Both the position numbers and the translations under genes were made by a program. Under the pieces are notes generated by a model. It saw only the letters and a list, made by a program, of their open reading frames with translations, had not been told where the DNA came from and made no database searches. Shown piece by piece: positions 59,588 through 64,000 of a stretch of 64,000 nt of DNA (position 1 is its first letter; the number at the start of each line of letters is the position of its first letter). Source of the DNA: an uncultured Chryseobacterium sp. (GTDB lineage Bacteria > Bacteroidota > Bacteroidia > Flavobacteriales > Weeksellaceae). The stretch is taken from positions 1 to 64,000 of the forward strand of contig CAJYLH010000040.1 of the NCBI GenBank assembly GCA_913775525.1. The letters run 5' to 3'.

Positions 59588-60265
59588 ATGAAAAAGTATA
59601 TTATTATCGCCGCACTGGCCTTATGTACCGGGGCGGTTATCAATTCCGCCATGCAGTCATGCTCCAGCCTGGCCACTACAGATCTCGGATTATCTGTGAT
59701 CAAAAGGTTACTGCTTAACGGTATCGACAAAGGCATGAATATTTACAGCAGCAAGGAAGCATTCCTTCAGAATAATATGGTAGACCGTGCTTTACCGAAG
59801 CAGTTGCGCGATATCAACAGTACGCTGGAAAGAATTGCCCCTTCCCTTGTAGCCAAAGAAAGGGAATACATAGCAGAAGCTGCTGCTTATACTGTAAATA
59901 CATCAAGGCCTATCCTGCAGAATGCTGTCAACAGCCTGAATGCGCAGGATGTTACGAGGATCATCCAGGGAACAACGGCAACGCAAATCCTGAAGGAAAA
60001 GGCATCCCAACAGCTTGTTGCCGCCATTGCACCAAAAGTAGATGAAAAACTCAACCAATACGGAATCGTTAAGACCATCAATACCGCACTATCCGGAAAC
60101 AGCTTACTGGGTGGGCTGCTGGGCGGAAGCAGCAGCAATACAAGGGTAAATGCGGGCGGACTCAGCCAGCTGGCCTCGGAACAGCTTGTTAACGGACTCT
60201 TCTATATCATTGAAGACTATGAGCAGCAGAACTCCAGGACACTCCTCGGGCCGCTTGGAAAATAG
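59588..60265 (+). CDS. DUF4197 family exported protein
   Basis: 225 residues. Signal-peptide-like N-terminus (IIIAALALCTGAVINSAMQSC) with a Cys that could be a lipobox. The body (LGLSVIKRLLLNGIDKGMNIY, YIAEAAAYTVNTSRPILQNAVNSLNAQDVTRIIQGTTATQILKEKASQQL) is the helical DUF4197 pattern. Family function unknown; found widely in Gram-negative bacteria as an exported helical protein. It has a textbook promoter and probably forms a unit with the next gene. Confidence 0.87.
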   Translation: MKKYIIIAALALCTGAVINSAMQSCSSLATTDLGLSVIKRLLLNGIDKGMNIYSSKEAFLQNNMVDRALPKQLRDINSTLERIAPSLVAKEREYIAEAAAYTVNTSRPILQNAVNSLNAQDVTRIIQGTTATQILKEKASQQLVAAIAPKVDEKLNQYGIVKTINTALSGNSLLGGLLGGSSSNTRVNAGGLSQLASEQLVNGLFYIIEDYEQQNSRTLLGPLGK

Positions 60266-60307
60266 GATATTTTTAGGTATCTTTACGTAATCAGATAAAA
60301 TTTGCAG

Positions 60308-60613
60308 ATGGACATACTTCAAGGAAACCAGCACGCCAGCCCGGAGGATTTTTATAAATCCCTGAAGGCTAAACTGGAAGATCACCATGATTTTCCGGAG
60401 GATTATTTATTTAAATTCATCATTCCCACAGATCAATCCAAATTAACGGAAATTTACAGGGTTTTTGACGGTATTAAATTTACCCTTGGAAACCGGGAAA
60501 GCAAAAACGGGAAGTATACAGCCTGCAATATCAATGCATTTGTACTGGATGCAGACCAGGTAGTCGACATATATCAGCAGGTCGCCAAAATAGAGGGCGT
60601 CATGCTCCTGTAA
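60308..60613 (+). CDS. DUF493-family protein (YbeD-like)
   Basis: 101 residues from the ATG at 60308; two upstream codons beginning with TTG are not needed. The pattern ASPEDFYKSLKAKLEDHHDFPEDYLFKFIIPTD and a C-terminal QQVAKIEGVMLL match small ferredoxin-like DUF493 proteins, whose role in enterobacteria is linked to lipoate metabolism neighbours but is not established. Ends right before a bidirectional terminator. Confidence 0.82.
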   Translation: MDILQGNQHASPEDFYKSLKAKLEDHHDFPEDYLFKFIIPTDQSKLTEIYRVFDGIKFTLGNRESKNGKYTACNINAFVLDADQVVDIYQQVAKIEGVMLL

Positions 60614-60617
60614 CAAC

Positions 60618-60643
60618 AAAGTCAGCTTTTCAAAGCTGACTTT
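60618..60643. terminator. Bidirectional terminator
   Basis: Perfect 12-bp stem AAAGTCAGCTTT/AAAGCTGACTTT with a two-base loop, with T-rich flanks on both sides. It serves the DUF493 gene and the convergent ArsC-like gene. Confidence 0.9.
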
Positions 60644-60664
60644 TTATTTTTAAATGATAAATCC

Positions 60665-61015
60665 TTATTTTTCTATAAAATACTTCACGTTTTCAACCGG
60701 CCTTCCGAGCATGGCTACCGAACCTTTAATAAGGATTGGCCTCTGAATCAGTGAAGGGTTTTCAGACAGGATTTTGATCCACTCTTCTTCTGAATAATTT
60801 TTACCCGCAAATTTCTCGATATACAGCCTTTCATTTTTACGGATGATATGGAATACGCTCTGGTTAAGCTTTTTCAAAACTGTTTTGAGTTCTGTAATGC
60901 TTAAAGGGTCTTCAATGATGTTGATGATTTCAAATGGCACCCCGTTCTCATCCAGATACTCAAGTACCGCATTTGATTTTGAACAATTGGCATTATGTAA
61001 AACTTTAACCAGCAT
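60665..61015 (-). CDS. ArsC-family thiol oxidoreductase
   Basis: 116 residues, typical of ArsC/Spx/YfgD-like glutaredoxin-fold proteins. The N-terminal NANCSKSNAVLEYLDENG has the active Cys at 11, with SKS where arsenate reductases have CTKCR-like contexts; the Arg in PSLIQRPILIKGSVAMLGRP is the conserved substrate-binding one. It could reduce arsenate with glutathione or glutaredoxin, or act as a YfgD-like protein of unknown role. No ars genes are nearby. Confidence 0.82.
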   Translation of the reverse strand: MLVKVLHNANCSKSNAVLEYLDENGVPFEIINIIEDPLSITELKTVLKKLNQSVFHIIRKNERLYIEKFAGKNYSEEEWIKILSENPSLIQRPILIKGSVAMLGRPVENVKYFIEK

Positions 61016-61050
61016 TGAGATTTGATTTTAAAAGACTAAGCGTATACCTA

Positions 61051-61058
61051 CAAATATA
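61051..61058 (-). promoter_or_regulatory. Promoter -7 element of the ArsC-like gene
   Basis: The minus strand reads TATATTTG, exact TAnnTTTG, 35 bases before the start codon. Confidence 0.6.
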
Positions 61059-61079
61059 AGAATTTTTAAAATAATATCC

Positions 61080-61101
61080 CGCAGCTTTTAAAACGGCTGC
61101 G
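61080..61101 (-). terminator. Hairpin at the end of the deoxynucleoside kinase gene
   Basis: Perfect 6-bp stem CGCAGC/GCTGCG directly abutting the stop codon, with a ten-base loop and a poor T-tract (GGGATATTATTTT), so termination is probably moderate. Confidence 0.5.
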
Positions 61102-61716
61102 TTAAAACAGTCCGTACAGCTCCGCCTCTATTTTCTCCAGGATAAACCCGAAATCTTCAGGCTTTTCTACAAAGTCAAGATCATCCACTTCAATGATGAG
61201 AAGCTTCCCTTCCGTATATCCGGAGATCCATTTTTCGTATTTCTGGTTCAGCTTGGACAGATATTCAATGCTGATGGATGCTTCATACTCCCTTCCTCTT
61301 TTGTAAATCTTCTTTACCAGGTTCGGAACATCCGATTTAAGATAGATGAGAAGGTCCGGCGCTGAGATAAAAGCTTTCATAAGGTTAAATACGGAAGTGT
61401 AATTATTAAAATCCCTGTCTGAAAGGAGCTTCATGTCATTCAGGTTTTCCGCAAAGATATGGGCATCTTCATAGATGGTTCGGTCCTGGATGATGTTCTT
61501 GCCGCTTTCCCGGATTTCTTTTACCTGCCGGAAGCGGCTTCCCAGAAAGTAGATCTGCAGGGCAAAGCTCCATTTGCTCATGTCCGCATAAAAGTCTTCC
61601 AGATAAGGATTATGGTCTACATCCTCAAATTGTGCATCCCATCCGTAATGTTTGGAGAGCATGGTGGTTAATGTTGTCTTCCCTGCTCCGATGTTGCCTG
61701 TTACTGCAATGTGCAT
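61102..61716 (-). CDS. Deoxynucleoside kinase
   Basis: 204 residues with a P-loop GNIGAGKTTL (7-16), a central DRTIYEDAHIF (catalytic ERS/DRTIYED-type region) and a C-terminal FVEKPEDFGFILEKIEAEL. This is the dNK/dGK family that phosphorylates deoxynucleosides for salvage. Substrate specificity unclear. It lies 33 bases after the upstream gene's stop and is probably cotranscribed with it. Confidence 0.92.
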   Translation of the reverse strand: MHIAVTGNIGAGKTTLTTMLSKHYGWDAQFEDVDHNPYLEDFYADMSKWSFALQIYFLGSRFRQVKEIRESGKNIIQDRTIYEDAHIFAENLNDMKLLSDRDFNNYTSVFNLMKAFISAPDLLIYLKSDVPNLVKKIYKRGREYEASISIEYLSKLNQKYEKWISGYTEGKLLIIEVDDLDFVEKPEDFGFILEKIEAELYGLF

Positions 61717-61749
61717 ATATATTCCCCTAGTATTTACTGATTAACAAAA

Positions 61750-62718
61750 CTAAACCCCTGCTGCCTGAACCTCCGCACTTTCCTCCATCAGCTTTCTCAA
61801 CGGATCTGCGGCCTGCTGTTCTGCAGCGCTCTGTTGCTCCGGCTCTTTCTTTTCGCCGGCTTCCCCTGAAGTTTTTTCACCCGGCTGGGCAGGCTGCTGT
61901 TCAGCGTCGATTTTTACCGGTTCAGGTTCTTTTTGTTCCTGTGTGTCATCCGGTTGTTTGAGGGTGTAAAGATAAAGGTTGTTCGCTTTGATTTCAAAGA
62001 AAGAAAGGATATTTTTATCCACAATCTGTGCACCGGGATCAGTAAAAACCGTGGCCAGTTCCTTTTCCGGAATATATTTCAGGATCGCCTGGGCAGTAAT
62101 GACCAGGATGGCGTCGTTCTCCCGGCGGAAACGTTTTGCATTCTCCGTAGCGGCTTCAAAAATCTTCTCAAATTTTAAATTGTATACCCTGATATTTTTT
62201 TTGGTCAGGATGTAGACTTTGTTTTCATATACGAGAAGGTCCATCAGTTCATCAAAGCTGCCGTCAAACGGATAGGAATTGATGGTGGTATCATTCCTGA
62301 AATTGTACTGGATGAGCCGTTTTGAGCTTTCATCCAGAAGCCATAACTGCTGCAGGTCTTCCGCATATGCCATTTTGATAAAGCCGAATTTCTGCCGGAA
62401 ATCCACCCGCTGGATCTCATTCAGGTTCTGGTCTACAAACTTCATCTCCTGGGCGTTTTCAGAAAAAAGAGGGACACTCAGCGGATTCTGTACGCTCTGC
62501 ACCTTATACGGAACCGTAAGCATCATTTTGCCCAGCTGCCTTCCCAGGGAATCATATTTGGTAAAGCTGAAGTCTTTATTTTTATAGATGTACAGATTGC
62601 CGTAATCGTCTGCGTGCAGGTCATCTGCATCCTTCAGCTTCAGGGTGTCGAATGCCAGTTTTTTCTGCGCAGATAAAGAGCAGAAAAGCAAAACCGATAG
62701 TAAGTAGAATATTCTCAA
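61750..62718 (-). CDS. Exported protein with Pro/Gln/Glu-rich tail
   Basis: About 322 residues from a TTG start giving MRIFYLLSVLLFCSLSAQ, a signal peptide. A longer in-frame start at 62757 is inconsistent with the -7 element at 62727-62734. Residues about 20-230 have alternating beta segments (DLHADDYGNLYIYKNKDFSF, LWLLDESSKRLIQYNF, VYILTKKNIRVYNLKFEKIF) that suggest a beta-propeller. The last ~90 residues are a low-complexity Pro/Gln/Glu/Ala tail. Function unknown. Confidence 0.75.
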   Translation of the reverse strand: MRIFYLLSVLLFCSLSAQKKLAFDTLKLKDADDLHADDYGNLYIYKNKDFSFTKYDSLGRQLGKMMLTVPYKVQSVQNPLSVPLFSENAQEMKFVDQNLNEIQRVDFRQKFGFIKMAYAEDLQQLWLLDESSKRLIQYNFRNDTTINSYPFDGSFDELMDLLVYENKVYILTKKNIRVYNLKFEKIFEAATENAKRFRRENDAILVITAQAILKYIPEKELATVFTDPGAQIVDKNILSFFEIKANNLYLYTLKQPDDTQEQKEPEPVKIDAEQQPAQPGEKTSGEAGEKKEPEQQSAAEQQAADPLRKLMEESAEVQAAGV

Positions 62719-62726
62719 AGTGATTA

Positions 62727-62734
62727 CAAAGATA
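62727..62734 (-). promoter_or_regulatory. Promoter -7 element setting a TTG start
   Basis: The minus strand reads TATCTTTG, exact TAnnTTTG, ending eight bases before the TTG start codon at 62718. Confidence 0.6.
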
Positions 62735-62796
62735 GCGCTCCTAAGGAACGCTACCAATTTACATTTTATTTTAATTGAAATTGCTTTTTTATTGCA

Positions 62797-63819
62797 TTAC
62801 TGTATTTCAACTTCATAAATCTTAGACCAGTTCTTTCCGGTAACCAGCATATGATCTCCTTTAAAGGCGATCCCGTTCAGGACATCATCGCTGCCTTTGG
62901 TATTCTTTTGGGCAATTTCCGTAAAGTCAAATTTGCCAACTACCTCTCCGTTCGCAGGATTGATCTTTAATACGAAAGGCTTCTGCCATACATTGGCATA
63001 AATGAATCCGTTGTGGTATTCCAGTTCGTTCAGCTGATCATAAGCCTGAGAGCTCCCTGCAACAGCAATATACTTAACAAGCTTGGAAGGATCTTTCGGA
63101 TCAAGGAAGTACAGCAGCTTACTGCCGTCCGAGGCAATAAGGTTTTTCCCATCATAGGTCAGTCCCCATCCTTCTCCCAAAACATTAGGATACGGAAACT
63201 CAGATAGAAGCTTCAGGGTATTTTTGTCATAGACATATCCTTTTTTGCTCTGCCAGGTCAGCTGGTATACTTTGTCCCCTACAATCGTACTTCCTTCAGA
63301 GAAATCTTCCTGGGCCTGTTTGGTAGACATGAGAGGCGTAGTAGTTCCGAGCGTGTATTTCAGGATCTGGGAAGAACCGTTCTGACCGTCACTTTCGTAT
63401 ACTGTATTCCCTTCAAGCTGGAAACCCTGGACAAAGTTCTTGGGATCATGCGGATATTCCGAAACAATCTTATACGGAATATTCTTTTCAGGGCTTTTCG
63501 CATATACGTTAATAGTAGCATCCTGGTTGAGTGTTTCTCCGCCTTTTGTTTTGATATTAAACGTTACCGGATTGTCTCCCAGGGTGAAAAATTTGGGATC
63601 AACCGTCAGATTTGAAGTTTCTTTATCCCCGAAGCTGATGGTAATGCTTTCCGCATTATCGGTTACGTCCTTGGGAAGGTTCAGTTTGTCTCCGAAGTGG
63701 TATCCTGTCGTCTCCATAGAATTGTTGTAATCATTCAGGGAGTCCAGGATCTTTTTATCGTTTTTACAGGAGGCCAGCAGGACTAGGGCTGCAAAACCTA
63801 CTATGATGCTTTTTTTCAT
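62797..63819 (-). CDS. Glutaminyl-peptide cyclotransferase (glutamine cyclotransferase) lipoprotein
   Basis: 340 residues from MKKSIIVGFAALVLLASC, a lipoprotein signal with Cys18. The body is the five-bladed beta-propeller of plant/bacterial glutaminyl cyclases: PYKIVSEYPHDPKNFVQGFQLEGNTVYESDGQNGSSQI, TWQSKKGYVYDKNTLKLL, GEGWGLTYDGKNLIASDGS, and ELEYHNGFIYANVW. It converts N-terminal Gln of exported proteins to pyroglutamate. Many T9SS cargo and SusD-like lipoproteins carry such N-termini after signal cleavage (AQ ends are frequent in this window), so it is a plausible processing enzyme for them. The longer upstream frame is rejected because of the -7 element at 63841. Confidence 0.88.
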   Translation of the reverse strand: MKKSIIVGFAALVLLASCKNDKKILDSLNDYNNSMETTGYHFGDKLNLPKDVTDNAESITISFGDKETSNLTVDPKFFTLGDNPVTFNIKTKGGETLNQDATINVYAKSPEKNIPYKIVSEYPHDPKNFVQGFQLEGNTVYESDGQNGSSQILKYTLGTTTPLMSTKQAQEDFSEGSTIVGDKVYQLTWQSKKGYVYDKNTLKLLSEFPYPNVLGEGWGLTYDGKNLIASDGSKLLYFLDPKDPSKLVKYIAVAGSSQAYDQLNELEYHNGFIYANVWQKPFVLKINPANGEVVGKFDFTEIAQKNTKGSDDVLNGIAFKGDHMLVTGKNWSKIYEVEIQ

Positions 63820-63840
63820 TGAAAATCGAAATATTTTCCC

Positions 63841-63848
63841 CAAAAGTA
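63841..63848 (-). promoter_or_regulatory. Promoter -7 element of the glutaminyl cyclase gene
   Basis: The minus strand reads TACTTTTG, exact TAnnTTTG, 21 bases before the ATG. Confidence 0.6.
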
Positions 63849-63921
63849 AGAAAAATTTATTTCCGGGCTTGCACTTAAGCGGCGGATTAACCAAATTATA
63901 ACGTATGCAGGGCATCAGGCA

Positions 63922-64000
63922 TCAGTCGTGGCTAAACCCTGTCACTTTAGCTTCATCAAAATCCAGCTGCATTTCAATTGCTCTCAGGACATGGTCATCA
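63922..64000 (-). CDS. C-terminal end of an unidentified gene cut by the window edge
   Basis: The minus strand enters an open frame at the window edge that reads DDHVLRAIEMQLDFDEAKVT then GFSHD and a TGA. Codon use and composition look protein-like and the orientation matches the neighbours, but only 25 residues are visible, so no family can be assigned. It may not be a real gene. Confidence 0.4.
   Translation of the reverse strand, partial: DDHVLRAIEMQLDFDEAKVTGFSHD

Overview
The window looks like chromosomal DNA of a flavobacterium of the Chryseobacterium/Elizabethkingia group (Bacteroidota, Weeksellaceae). The evidence is internal: promoters of the Bacteroidota type (TAnnTTTG at -7), three proteins with type IX secretion (T9SS) C-terminal sorting domains, the gliding genes gldF and gldG, a SusC/SusD pair, and a Tat-exported glycosylasparaginase that closely resembles the Elizabethkingia (Flavobacterium) meningosepticum enzyme. 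No rRNA, tRNA, CRISPR array, intact transposase or phage gene was recognised. Most of the window is ordinary chromosome, with short repeat-rich accessory patches.

Layout: 0.2-4 kb holds a zinc alcohol dehydrogenase, an ECF sigma factor with two small membrane proteins, and a ChaN-like lipoprotein. From 4 to 11.7 kb runs a seven-gene haem-uptake operon on the minus strand (hmuR-hmuY-hmuT-hmuU-hmuV-methyltransferase-hmuS). Divergent from it, 11.7-14.1 kb carries two T9SS cargo genes; the second is itself HmuY-like. One palindrome lies between the divergent promoters, and a 51-bp promoter module is repeated before the second cargo gene. From 14.2 to 19.3 kb there is a small monooxygenase and a sulfate-assimilation block (Rrf2 regulator, cysH, cysD, cysN, TauE/SafE permease). 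The cysD-cysN gap is filled with simple repeats.

From 19.3 to 25.8 kb lie a DUF4268 gene, a Crp/Fnr regulator and an SDR gene that share an upstream palindrome, a second SDR gene between two directly repeated MITE-like elements, an AraC and an XRE regulator, and a toxin-antitoxin pair whose toxin is frameshifted. From 25.8 to 40.2 kb come gldG/gldF, hemJ, envelope proteins, kbl, a cupin gene interrupted by an amber codon, an M1 peptidase, PBP4 (dacB), priA and an AEC transporter. The cupin gene shares a 9-N9-9 operator with cysH, which suggests a sulfur regulon.

From 40.3 to 48 kb is a set fitting N-glycan breakdown: beta-mannosidase, glycosylasparaginase and GH20 hexosaminidase, with cutC. 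It is interrupted by a GxxExxY nuclease-like gene and four tandem ~203-bp copies of a nested, three-armed palindromic repeat. From 48 to 50 kb are scoAB and a small exported protein. From 50.1 to 59.2 kb is a polysaccharide utilisation locus (SusC, SusD, GH144-type glucanase, esterase-like hydrolase, GH3) that by composition may target beta-1,2-glucan. The last 4.5 kb holds DUF4197, DUF493, ArsC-like, deoxynucleoside kinase and glutaminyl cyclase genes.

The strongest candidates for something undescribed are the haem operon coupled to T9SS-secreted, HmuY-like cargo, and the tandem cloverleaf-like repeat beside the GxxExxY gene.
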